A DNA stretch of 64,000 nt, taken from positions 2,976,001-3,040,000 of the forward strand of contig OY776378.1 of assembly GCA_963675575.1 (NCBI GenBank), read 5' to 3'. Positions 17,386-25,313 of the stretch are shown piece after piece. Both the position numbers and the translations under genes were made by a program. Below the pieces are notes generated by a model, which made no database searches, was not told the origin of the DNA, and saw nothing but the letters and a program-made list of their open reading frames with translations. Source of the DNA: JAGLOK01 sp963675575. GTDB lineage: Bacteria; Bacillota; Clostridia; Christensenellales; UMGS416. The stretch's first letter is position 1. Each line of letters opens with the position of its first letter.

Positions 17386-18609
17386 TTATGCTACATATTG
17401 ATTATTTATAGTAAGTATTACACTGTTAAAATCCATATTCTCTATTTCAAGAATTCCATCATTATCAAATCCTACACTAAGAACTAAAAGAAAATTCTCG
17501 AACTCGTATATTTTCTCTAAATCAAAGTTAGTTAAGTTTTCATATATTCTATCTGACTTTGACAATAATAATAGATGTTGAAACTGTTCATCTATTTCTT
17601 GAGTATTACCATTAGGATGAGCATAATTTAAGTGTTGTGTAGGTGTAAGTGCAATTAAATTTTCTATTAAATAGCATATTTCAAGGTATTCAGATTCAGG
17701 AAAGATATGATGTATATGTGATGCTTGGTCATTTATGTGAATACCATCAAGGTGTTCAGTTTTTCCTCTTCTGTGTTGATCATTAAATAGCTTAAGAAAT
17801 CTTTTTGCTTTCGAAGATTGATATCTAAAGTAAGCTTCATTAAATTCAACAGGATGTATGGTAGTGTATTCTGTTCTTGTCATATCTTTTGGCTTTTCTG
17901 AATTGATATCCCTAAAATTATTTCTGTTATACATAAGCATGTCATATGTAATATGGTGTTTTGATATCCTTCCTCTTTCTGTTCCTAGTGAATTTTTAAA
18001 GTAGGCTAAAGGATTTATAACTTTTATAAAAATTCTATTACATTCAGTTATACCGTTTATCTTTGTATTTGATATTGTAAAATTAGAAAAGCCTAGCTTA
18101 ACTTGATTATACTTTTCTTTTGTTTGATATTCAAAAAACTCTTCAAATATATAATAAATCTCGCTATCTCTTAGCACTTTTTCTATATATGTCTTAAGAA
18201 AAAAAAGCGCATTCTTTTCTCTTAAAGCTATATACTCCAGGACTTCTGTACTAATAATTTTATAGTAATTTCTTGTCCCTCTTTTTTCTTTAGAAAGGAC
18301 ATTTGCATATGCTAGCATTTCCATCGGTTGCTGGAAAAATTTATCATATTCGTTCTTTGCAGAAGTATTTTCAACTTCTGGTTTTTTAAATATAGCTTCA
18401 ATATTTTCAACAGCATATTTGTAGTGCCATATATCTGGTGTTGTAAAGAATGAACCTGGATTTTCAATATTATAATTCAAAATACAATCTGCTATAACTG
18501 TAACAACATCAGCAGCACATTTTTGGTCAATCCAACGACCATTTTTGGTGATACGAATATCGTAGTTATATTTTGAGCAGAACTCAGTAATTGATAGCTG
18601 TGTCAACAT
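17386..18609 (-). CDS. HNH restriction endonuclease, type IIS-like
   Basis: A 407-residue protein with an HNH nuclease site in the C-terminal third. The His pair is in ASHIHHIFPESE (about 296-307). The Asn and final His are in IENLIALTPTQHLNYAH (about 313-330). The N-terminal 250 residues would read the DNA target. The gene overlaps the end of the dual methyltransferase gene by 26 bases on the same strand, the expected partner arrangement. HNH endonucleases paired with one cytosine-C5 and one adenine-N6 methyltransferase are known from the Alw26I/Eco31I/Esp3I type IIS group, which cut outside an asymmetric site. The assignment to that group rests on this pairing and not on an alignment. Confidence 0.75.
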   Translation of the reverse strand: MLTQLSITEFCSKYNYDIRITKNGRWIDQKCAADVVTVIADCILNYNIENPGSFFTTPDIWHYKYAVENIEAIFKKPEVENTSAKNEYDKFFQQPMEMLAYANVLSKEKRGTRNYYKIISTEVLEYIALREKNALFFLKTYIEKVLRDSEIYYIFEEFFEYQTKEKYNQVKLGFSNFTISNTKINGITECNRIFIKVINPLAYFKNSLGTERGRISKHHITYDMLMYNRNNFRDINSEKPKDMTRTEYTTIHPVEFNEAYFRYQSSKAKRFLKLFNDQHRRGKTEHLDGIHINDQASHIHHIFPESEYLEICYLIENLIALTPTQHLNYAHPNGNTQEIDEQFQHLLLLSKSDRIYENLTNFDLEKIYEFENFLLVLSVGFDNDGILEIENMDFNSVILTINNQYVA

Positions 18610-21205
18610 TATTAGAATCCTCTTTCCTATTCATGTCATAATCACTTAAATATAATTTATTTATTTGCGTAGTTTTAGGTTTTGATACAATCTCATCTTC
18701 TATTTTGAGTAAGCCAAAAAAGTAAACAGAATTTGAATCAACATTTAAAGAGCGAGTTTGATAGTTTCTTGCTATCTGATAGAATTGTCTATACTCATCT
18801 GAAGAAAAATATAATAATTGTTTTTCTTTTGGCTTAATATTATTTTTTGGTATTAGTATAGCAACAGACCCATTCAGAACAATATTTTTTGGTTTTTTCA
18901 TAACACGAGGTTTATATGTCATATTTGGTGTAAGATATACCTCTTCATTGGATAAATACTTGTAAGCAGCCAAATTAACTAGTTGTTCTTTGCTAATATA
19001 TGAATCATATTCCGGTATATCAATTATTTTTCTCCCATCGTCACTAATGTTGCGAGATTTTATTACACGTATCTCTCCATTTTTTTTCAGCATTTTCTTA
19101 GTTATCTGTCTATCACGAAAAACTTTGAAAACATTTAACTTTAACTTATTTAAAACATTATCAAAGAGTTCATTTCTATATATTACCCAATAAGGTAATT
19201 TATTATCAAAAATATATTTTTGCTTCTGTATAAGATTAATACTCTTAGTAATTGATATTATTTTTGTATGTTTAGGTTTAGTCTTATTATTAATTAGTAT
19301 AGCAATTGTCTCTATTAAGACACCAGAGAAACCCTTTTCTCCATAATCTATTATACAATCAATAGACTTTTTTTCTAAATAATCACGAGTTGCTTTGAAC
19401 TCTGGTGTATTCAATATAAATTTTGGATATACTAATGAAACATATTCTCCTAATTCAATAGATTTATCCATGAAATATGAGCAAATATTAGTTGTTGCTT
19501 TATTTATCGCATTTTCCCTATATTTTTTCAAGAGTGGGTTTTGTGTTTTCATCTTATAAAATGGTGGATTTCCTATTACATAGTCGTATTTATTATTAAA
19601 ATCATGCAGTAGAAAATCATCTGTTATGTAGTTTATATGGCAGTTACTAGGTACCTTATATGAACCTAATAATGCTTTAAGTATGGCAATACTATTATTA
19701 TCAATATCAACTACATCCAGAATAATTTTCTTTCCCTCAAATTTCTTTAGTATTAACGGTATAAAATTCCCTACACCAACTGATGGTTCAAGTATTCTAA
19801 CTTCCTGTTTTTCTGTATCAGGAAGATTTTTCATCATTTCTGTCACTATAGATTTGTTAGTAAAGAATGCTGCGTTATCTGTACGTAATGAGTTTGATAA
19901 TTCTGCAATTCTGCTTAGAGATGACATTGCTAGATTATTTGGATTATCTTTTATAAAAGCAATCAGCTTTTCTGTTTTTGAGAAGTTATTGCAGTTTACA
20001 ATCTCTTTGATTTCTTTAGGCTTTAGATAATTATAATTAGAGAATATTTTAATTTTGTTAGCTATAGCACGAAATATTACCGTAGGAACAGCTTCTCCCA
20101 ATGATTGTCTAATTTTTATTTCTTCTTTTTTTAAAAACGTTATTTTTTCTGAATTCGACATATTATTTATATCATTATAGTCTTTTTCTACCCACTTAAA
20201 CGTTTTTGGTACTGTCATCATAAGCATTAATTCCCTAATGCTAAATACTCTATCGTCTGAGGGATGAATTGTATTTTGACTTGCTAATTGATCATTTCGA
20301 GTATGTATACATGGCCCTACTTTATCCCAGATTTGTCGTCTATATTTATCGCCGTTTTTTTGCTTATTTACAACAAGTTTTCCGTCGATTATTTGATGAG
20401 GTTTATTTTCATCATCTTCATTTTCAAATGCAGATTGTCCCTCTTTCAAATTTGTAATCCATCTTCTCATATGCTCGGGATATCGTCTAAATGCATGATA
20501 TATATCTTTGCTGCTAATCTCACTAAATGTTGATAATGATTCCATTGAGCCTATCACATCTTTAAGTGTAACTTCTGGGACCAAATCAGGAAATAATTCT
20601 AGTGGGGAAATCCAATCAGATATTTCATTAAGAACTCCAATAACAAGTGTTCTTGAACGACTCGAACACGCTCCGTATTCTTTAAAATTAATAATTTTGT
20701 TTGAATAAGAATACATACTAGAAAAATTATCTCTAATAGCTTCAGAAATTGATTTATCATTGCCATCAATATCTGTACATGTTGTTTTCATAAAAGAAGG
20801 AACATTTTCGAATATAAATATTCTTGGTTTAAGCTTTTTAATTATTTTAATTGATTCTATAACAAGAGAATTTCTTATTATCTCTTTACTATTCTTTTTA
20901 TGATTCGCAACAGACATACCTTGACATGGCGGTGTTGCAATAATTACATCAACGTTAGATAGTTTTTCTTTCTTTTTCCACATATTCACTTCAGCAAATA
21001 ATTTTTCTTGTGTATTACCAAATGTAATATCCCCATCAATATATCCAGTATTATACTTGCATTTATTATTGAACTTTTGTATATCTAATCTACGTTTTAC
21101 TATTTCATTTGTAGCTATACATTCAAAATTTTCAAGCTTAAATCCAAAACATCCAACTCCAGCACTACTAAACAAACTAATATATGTCAATTTTTTTTTG
21201 TTCAT
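18584..21205 (-). CDS. Bifunctional DNA methyltransferase: cytosine-C5 domain fused to adenine-N6 domain
   Basis: From the ATG at 21,205 (GGAGAGG just upstream) the product is 873 residues. The N-terminal half is a cytosine-C5 methyltransferase: motif I (SLFSSAGVGCFGF, about 10-22), catalytic PPCQG (about 92-96), ENV (133-135), the SRSR motif, and motif X-like GEAVPTVIFRAIA (about 370). The C-terminal half is an adenine-N6 methyltransferase: AdoMet loop EPSVGVGNF (about 470) and catalytic NPPF (about 546), followed by its own target-recognition region. One chain would methylate C on one strand and A on the other strand of an asymmetric site. The downstream HNH gene overlaps by 26 bases. The recognition sequence cannot be read from the protein. 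Confidence 0.88.
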   Translation of the reverse strand: MNKKKLTYISLFSSAGVGCFGFKLENFECIATNEIVKRRLDIQKFNNKCKYNTGYIDGDITFGNTQEKLFAEVNMWKKKEKLSNVDVIIATPPCQGMSVANHKKNSKEIIRNSLVIESIKIIKKLKPRIFIFENVPSFMKTTCTDIDGNDKSISEAIRDNFSSMYSYSNKIINFKEYGACSSRSRTLVIGVLNEISDWISPLELFPDLVPEVTLKDVIGSMESLSTFSEISSKDIYHAFRRYPEHMRRWITNLKEGQSAFENEDDENKPHQIIDGKLVVNKQKNGDKYRRQIWDKVGPCIHTRNDQLASQNTIHPSDDRVFSIRELMLMMTVPKTFKWVEKDYNDINNMSNSEKITFLKKEEIKIRQSLGEAVPTVIFRAIANKIKIFSNYNYLKPKEIKEIVNCNNFSKTEKLIAFIKDNPNNLAMSSLSRIAELSNSLRTDNAAFFTNKSIVTEMMKNLPDTEKQEVRILEPSVGVGNFIPLILKKFEGKKIILDVVDIDNNSIAILKALLGSYKVPSNCHINYITDDFLLHDFNNKYDYVIGNPPFYKMKTQNPLLKKYRENAINKATTNICSYFMDKSIELGEYVSLVYPKFILNTPEFKATRDYLEKKSIDCIIDYGEKGFSGVLIETIAILINNKTKPKHTKIISITKSINLIQKQKYIFDNKLPYWVIYRNELFDNVLNKLKLNVFKVFRDRQITKKMLKKNGEIRVIKSRNISDDGRKIIDIPEYDSYISKEQLVNLAAYKYLSNEEVYLTPNMTYKPRVMKKPKNIVLNGSVAILIPKNNIKPKEKQLLYFSSDEYRQFYQIARNYQTRSLNVDSNSVYFFGLLKIEDEIVSKPKTTQINKLYLSDYDMNRKEDSNNVDTAINY

Positions 21206-21686
21206 AAACCTCTCCAATAAGCTAATACTAGCATTTACTTTTAATTAAATTTTATTTGAATCATATTTCACAATCTTAAATAAACCTTTATTTAGATATG
21301 TTAGATATCTATTATAATTCTCTCAATAATCTAACAAAATAGATTATACCATTTAGGATATACCATTTTTGGGTCATCTCTTGGTTAGTTTGAAGTATAA
21401 CTCATGTTACAATTGACTATTATAATATAACAATACTACATATGTTTATTTACAACAGAATTTTGTATTATTGCTATTATAATAACACGAACAAGGGTTA
21501 ACTCCAATAAAATATACTAAAGATTTTTAATGGTAAAAAAGAAAGAGAACTTTTTTACAAATCAATTTAAAATTCATACTTTAGATATTGTCATAAAATC
21601 ATCTGCAAAAGTATGAAATAAAAATTTAGTGTTTTGTTTTACCTTTTAATTTGCATATATTTATGAAAACTACATACTTTTGCACA
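21206..21686. other. 480-bp leader region of the restriction operon
   Basis: Apart from the candidate promoter at 21,300-21,335 I see no gene. The stretch is very A+T-rich with many short hairpins, none followed by a clear T-run. Confidence 0.4.
21300..21335 (-). promoter_or_regulatory. Candidate promoter/operator of the restriction-modification operon
   Basis: The inverted repeat GTTAGAT (21,300-21,306) and ATCTAAC (21,329-21,335) encloses a TATAAT-like -10 box reading toward the methyltransferase gene. It lies about 100 bases upstream of that start codon. A repressor site over the promoter is plausible, but no -35 box of good quality is present. Confidence 0.35.
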
Positions 21687-21941
21687 TCACCAAACCCCAA
21701 CATACCACACAAACTTTTCCACCTCGTAGTACAATGTTATTTCTTTCTGAGTATCTTTATCTATAACATTGCAAATAAAAATCCTCACGATGTTACCATT
21801 GTGAGGAGAGTTATTCTGCTTTATGATTTTATCTATACGAACCACATGATTTATTTGTTTAGCATCTTCATGCTTTATTCGGTAAGAAATTTATTTTCCT
21901 GATTTATCAAAATGTACCATTACTTCTATAGGCTTGTACAC
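21687..21941 (-). pseudogene. Small conserved-type gene interrupted by one TAA
   Basis: From a GTG at 21,941 an 85-codon frame reads VYKPIEVMVHFDKSGK, then TAA at 21,891-21,893, then continues in the same frame as ISYRIKHEDAKQINHVVRID and on to YEVEKFVWYVGVW before TGA. The frame keeps coding character for 67 codons after the stop, so a single nonsense change is the simplest explanation. The N terminus (YKPIEV…FDxxGK) and the tryptophan-rich end recall a small clostridial protein family without a known function. AGAGG lies about 9 bases upstream of the GTG, and a good promoter stands at 22,000-22,028. Confidence 0.6.
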
Positions 21942-21999
21942 GACTATTGTTCCTCTATTTCTCTATTTCTCACCTCTATTTCTCACCCACCGTTTATAG

Positions 22000-22028
22000 A
22001 ATATAGCACGAACACATATTCGCGTCAA
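22000..22028 (-). promoter_or_regulatory. Sigma-A type promoter for the interrupted small gene
   Basis: On the minus strand TTGACG (22,023-22,028) and TATATT (22,000-22,005) are separated by exactly 17 bases. They point toward the GTG at 21,941. Confidence 0.55.
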
Positions 22029-22203
22029 TGTCAAATTAATGTAACTATTTACATGTTCCTGTTCCATGTTTACATGTTTTAAAAAGCACTTTAGATAATA
22101 GCTTAAGATAGTAGCTTAGGATAGTAAGGGTAGTAAGGTAGTAGATTCCTGTCCGTATTTTGGTACTTGTTTTAGTATATACTGTAAATTGAGGTAAACA
22201 AAT

Positions 22204-22716
22204 ATGGTTCGCAGAATATATGATGAAGTAGAGAATTTAGTGAAAAAGCACAAAACAAGAAATCCGATTGAAATAGCTGAAGCAATTGGGATTGTAGTCT
22301 TGTTTAGAGATCTTAACAAACTGAAAGGTTTTTATACAATTGAAAACAGAACAAGATATATTGTAATAAACAATAACCTCAATGATTACCTTCAAAAGGT
22401 CATATGCGCACATGAATTAGGACATGACCGTTTACATAGGCATTTCGCAGCATATAATGGTATGCAAGATTTGATATTATATGACATGAAATCAAGACCG
22501 GAAAGGGACGCTAATATATTTGCGGCAGATTTTCTTTTATCAGACCCGGAAGTATTGCTCTATGCTAAAATGCAGGGATTAACCCATAAAGAAGCAGCGA
22601 AAATAATGAATGTGCCAGCAGAGCTTATGTATTTTAAAACATATAGTATATATAAAAGGGGATACGATATACGTACCCCCGAACAAGTTAAAAGTAATTT
22701 CTTAAGCAAGATTTAA
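22204..22716 (+). CDS. ImmA/IrrE family metallopeptidase
   Basis: A 170-residue cytosolic protein with the zinc-protease motif HELGH in VICAHELGHDRLHRHF (about 68-76) and a downstream Glu/Asp-rich helix (ERDANIFAADFLL) typical of the ImmA/IrrE family. In elements such as ICEBs1, ImmA cleaves the ImmR repressor to start excision and transfer. Here it probably acts on the XRE repressor encoded tail to tail with it. The two genes overlap by 4 bases at their 3' ends and are not in one operon, which is not the usual arrangement. Confidence 0.88.
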   Translation: MVRRIYDEVENLVKKHKTRNPIEIAEAIGIVVLFRDLNKLKGFYTIENRTRYIVINNNLNDYLQKVICAHELGHDRLHRHFAAYNGMQDLILYDMKSRPERDANIFAADFLLSDPEVLLYAKMQGLTHKEAAKIMNVPAELMYFKTYSIYKRGYDIRTPEQVKSNFLSKI

Positions 22717-23132
22717 TCGGATTTCTTTCCGTATTTTTTTGCTCTTTCTTTGGAATCAAAATATATTTCTTGCATTACATTAAAGAAAGCATCTTTATCA
22801 CTATTATCAAGCTCTCCACCTGCCATAAGTGATTTTATACGGTTTATGGTTTTCGAAGCTTCATTAGCACCTTTTGTGCCATATTTTATCTTGGCCTCAT
22901 TTATAAAGATCTCTTCTTTTGTAAATTCAATATCTTGAGAATCATCTAAAAGGAATTCGATAGTTATATCAAGACCTTTAGCAATACCTGATAAGATTTC
23001 ATCATTTGGTGTGCGTTGGCCATTTTCATAGTAAATAATGGCTCTTTTTTTCACACCTGCAATTGCACCAAGCTGCTCCTGGGTAAGCTCTTTGCGATTT
23101 CTTAATATAGCAATTTTTTCATTTAACTTCAT
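22713..23132 (-). CDS. XRE-family repressor (ImmR-like)
   Basis: The 139-residue protein has an N-terminal helix-turn-helix of the Cro/C1 type (KIAILRNRKELTQEQLGAIA…KRAIIYYENGQRTP, about 5-50). The C-terminal half is acidic and helical and probably serves dimerisation and peptidase recognition. It is transcribed away from the ArpU-like gene, so both promoters lie in the 23,133-23,287 gap that contains an inverted repeat. This is the layout of an element's lysogeny-like switch. GGGAT-type ribosome binding bases precede the ATG. Confidence 0.88.
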   Translation of the reverse strand: MKLNEKIAILRNRKELTQEQLGAIAGVKKRAIIYYENGQRTPNDEILSGIAKGLDITIEFLLDDSQDIEFTKEEIFINEAKIKYGTKGANEASKTINRIKSLMAGGELDNSDKDAFFNVMQEIYFDSKERAKKYGKKSD

Positions 23133-23179
23133 GTTTTTATCCCTTTCTCAAAAAACAGAAACATATGTTCGTATTTTCC

Positions 23180-23208
23180 TTGACTTTTCTTTGAACACCT
23201 AATATAAT
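23180..23208 (+). promoter_or_regulatory. Sigma-A promoter of the ArpU-like gene
   Basis: TTGACT (23,180-23,185) and TATAAT (23,203-23,208) are 17 bases apart and point to the gene at 23,288. The XRE repressor gene diverges from the same gap, so repression here is likely. Confidence 0.75.
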
Positions 23209-23219
23209 AACAAATGTAC

Positions 23220-23248
23220 AGGACACTGTCAAGAGATAAAGGTGTCCT
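23220..23248. promoter_or_regulatory. Inverted repeat in the switch region
   Basis: AGGACAC (23,220-23,226) and GTGTCCT (23,242-23,248) are perfect inverted arms 15 bases apart, just downstream of the rightward -10 box. It may be an operator or a 5'-leader hairpin. Confidence 0.45.
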
Positions 23249-23287
23249 CTGGTTTTGATGGATAAATTATTATTTAGGGGAATAGAT

Positions 23288-23827
23288 ATGACGCAGACAA
23301 AAAACTACAGAAATAATCAAGAAACAAATATAGATACATCCCAAAACCATAACAATAATATTTATCATAATGCAAAACTCCTTCTAAATATATATTCAAA
23401 AACAGCATGGGAAACTTGCAGCAAATATGCTGATATTATGGAGAGTTATGAAGATGATTATGGAATTAATGATATCAAAGGTTTAGAGATAATATCTTCT
23501 TTAGGTGACTCAGCTCAATCACAAAGATTATCTGAGAGATTGCTTTCAGTAGAGAAAAATAAGCTAATTATTGATGTAATACATAGTGCGTTACTTAAAC
23601 TGAAAGACTATCCTCACAAAGGCGAACTGTATTATCAGATAATATATAAGAACTATTTTGTAAAATTCAAGTATTGTGAAAGTGAAATACTTGAGAGCTT
23701 GTGTCTGGCTAGAACCACTTACTTTAGAAGAAGAAAGGAAGCGATAAATATATTTGGAATCAGTTTATGGAATTTAACTATTCCAAAAGTTCTAAAAATG
23801 ATTGGAACTAATTTGGGACAAAATTGA
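23288..23827 (+). CDS. ArpU/DUF1492-like transcriptional regulator of the element
   Basis: From the ATG at 23,288 (AGGGG 8 bases upstream) the product is 179 residues. An Asn-rich N terminus is followed by helices, and the C-terminal third has a sigma region 4-like helix-turn-helix (LCLARTTYFRRRKEAINIFG). The layout resembles the ArpU and DUF1492 activators of phages and conjugative elements. It lies behind a strong promoter divergent from the XRE repressor. It ends in tandem copies of ACAAAATTGAG that run through the stop codon. Assignment to the wider family is likely, but the exact family is not certain. Confidence 0.65.
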   Translation: MTQTKNYRNNQETNIDTSQNHNNNIYHNAKLLLNIYSKTAWETCSKYADIMESYEDDYGINDIKGLEIISSLGDSAQSQRLSERLLSVEKNKLIIDVIHSALLKLKDYPHKGELYYQIIYKNYFVKFKYCESEILESLCLARTTYFRRRKEAINIFGISLWNLTIPKVLKMIGTNLGQN

Positions 23828-23926
23828 GACAAAATTGAGACTGTTTTGGTACTGACACGGGATTTTGATAATGTTAATATGATAGCGTAGACCAACTATG
23901 ACCAAAATTGCATAAAGATTAAAACG

Positions 23927-23965
23927 AAGGTCTTGCGCCGATAAACGGCTGCAAGTCCTTTTTTT
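23927..23965 (+). terminator. Rho-independent terminator
   Basis: The stem AAGG-CTTGC-CCG pairs with CGG-GCAAG-CCTT, with small internal mismatches, around an ATAAA loop and is followed by seven T. It closes the ArpU-like transcription unit. Confidence 0.7.
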
Positions 23966-24108
23966 ATACCCTTTTTTACGGTTTTGGCAGGAAAGGACGT
24001 TATCAATGAATACAAAAATCCGATCTCCATAACTTTTAGATTTTTCAAACCTGGGGCAATTACAAGCCGGAATCACAAACGACATGAAAAATTTAAAAGG
24101 AGATTGCT

Positions 24109-24579
24109 ATGCCAATCAAATACAGAAAAACATATTTAACTGACGGAAGACAAGTAAAGATTACAGAAGAACTATTTAACCAATTAACAGAGTGGGAAAG
24201 AGAAGGACGTGAATTTCATTTCAATTATATAGATCTTTTAAAAACTCAAGACAATGAAATGATAAACGAAAACAGAAATTACTACTTACACAATGTTTCG
24301 TTTGAAGGAGAGATAGAGAAAAGGAATAGGAACCTTATGGATATGTACGATAAAAGTAGCAATCCAGAGAATATTGCTATCATCACAGAGCAAAGCAATT
24401 TAATTTTAAGGTTTCTTTATCTATGCTCCATAACACAAAGAAGAAGATTTTTTAAGTATTATTATTTGGACTTTAAATATGAAAAAATCGCAGAACAAGA
24501 GGGCTGCAGCATAGCTACAGTGCAACGTTCGGTTAAAAAAGTCGAAAAAAAGCTGATAAATTTAATAAATTTTCGCTAA
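24109..24579 (+). CDS. Small sigma-70-like factor of the mobile element
   Basis: A 156-residue protein. The C-terminal third is a sigma region 4 helix-turn-helix (YEKIAEQEGCSIATVQRSVK, then KVEKKL). The N-terminal part lacks a clear region 2. Such short sigma-like proteins are common just upstream of recombinase genes in clostridial integrative elements. AAGGAG lies 8-13 bases upstream of the ATG. It is followed by a structured 450-base region before the DUF6870 gene. Confidence 0.75.
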   Translation: MPIKYRKTYLTDGRQVKITEELFNQLTEWEREGREFHFNYIDLLKTQDNEMINENRNYYLHNVSFEGEIEKRNRNLMDMYDKSSNPENIAIITEQSNLILRFLYLCSITQRRRFFKYYYLDFKYEKIAEQEGCSIATVQRSVKKVEKKLINLINFR

Positions 24580-25029
24580 GGGGGGTGAAAAAAGTACCTT
24601 CCCACTGCTTTATAGTGTAGGGGTTTTTATGAAAACAGAAATCCCAAGGCGTATTAATACGCTATATGTACCATGAAAACTAAATAAAAAAGCATTTAAA
24701 GTACAAGCTGCTTGCTCTGGGTTATAAAGTCCATAGCGATAACTTTTGCCATGACTATCTTATGATACGAGCGAAGTATTACATTTTGAGATGTAATATC
24801 ATATTGCAATGAAAGGCAAGCAGTGGACATACTAACCGTTGGTCGGCTCTACGATAAGACATAGAAGTCTTTAAAAATGGGCGAGGTGAAATTCCTATGT
24901 GTTGCAATTCAACAGCTTTGAATGCTTGTACAATTTTAAAAATCTAAAAGATATATACTATGCGACAAAACAGATATTTGTTTTGTCGCATCCATATATC
25001 CTTGAAGACAATGAATGGAGGAAACAAAA
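24580..25029 (+). other. Structured 450-bp region upstream of the recombination genes
   Basis: No intact gene is visible. It holds a hairpin-like segment with GGGG and a T-run at 24,600-24,635, a perfect 14-base palindrome (GCGTATTAATACGC, 24,653-24,666), an 8-bp hairpin (TATTACAT/ATGTAATA, about 24,776-24,797) and a 13-bp hairpin at 24,960-24,991. A 42-codon open stretch without a start codon (24,684-24,812; …LLALGYKVHSDNFCHDYL…) overlaps these. I recall closely similar sequence ahead of serine recombinases in other clostridial elements, but cannot check it. It may be an RNA leader, a recombination site or a decayed small gene. Confidence 0.5.
24960..24991. promoter_or_regulatory. Perfect 13-bp hairpin before the DUF6870 gene
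   Basis: ATGCGACAAAACA (24,960-24,972) and TGTTTTGTCGCAT (24,979-24,991) pair perfectly around a six-base loop. No T-run follows, so it is more likely a binding site or RNA stability element than a terminator. Confidence 0.6.
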
Positions 25030-25242
25030 ATGAATACAAATACCGTACCTGTAGAAGAATTAAAAGATATTCGTGATGTAATAATAGACCTTTCTATGCC
25101 AATAGATAAAAGACGAATGAGTTTCCTGGATCAAATAATTAATCCATATCGCTTTAAATATAAAGATACGATTGTGACTCTAGAATTTTCCGGCAAAACC
25201 ACTCTAGAAGATAAGCTCATAGCCCACATTAATAATAAATAG
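25030..25242 (+). CDS. DUF6870 family small protein
   Basis: A 70-residue protein with a hydrophilic profile. The run LKDIRDVIIDLSMPIDKR and the ending TTLEDKLIAHI match the DUF6870 family often found next to the recombinases of clostridial integrative elements. Its role is unknown; a helper of excision is a reasonable guess. The ATG at 25,030 is preferred because GGAGG lies 8-12 bases upstream, while the earlier ATG at 25,015 overlaps that site. A serine recombinase gene follows 71 bases later. Confidence 0.7.
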   Translation: MNTNTVPVEELKDIRDVIIDLSMPIDKRRMSFLDQIINPYRFKYKDTIVTLEFSGKTTLEDKLIAHINNK

Positions 25243-25313
25243 GTCTCAAATTTTGATATTAAAAACATACATGCTACTGTGAATATAACAATATAAAAGA
25301 GAGGAGCAGAAAC

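Noticed and set aside
21783..21806. Stem CCTCACgATG/CATtGTGAGG with T-rich bases on the minus side, looking like a terminator
   Set aside because: It lies inside the interrupted small gene at 21,687-21,941, and no gene ends there.
22080..22145. Repetitive TAG/TAGTAAGG-like bases, possible short tandem repeat or CRISPR-like array
   Set aside because: Units are irregular and only a few bases long with no spacers. No CRISPR array or cas gene is visible anywhere in the window.
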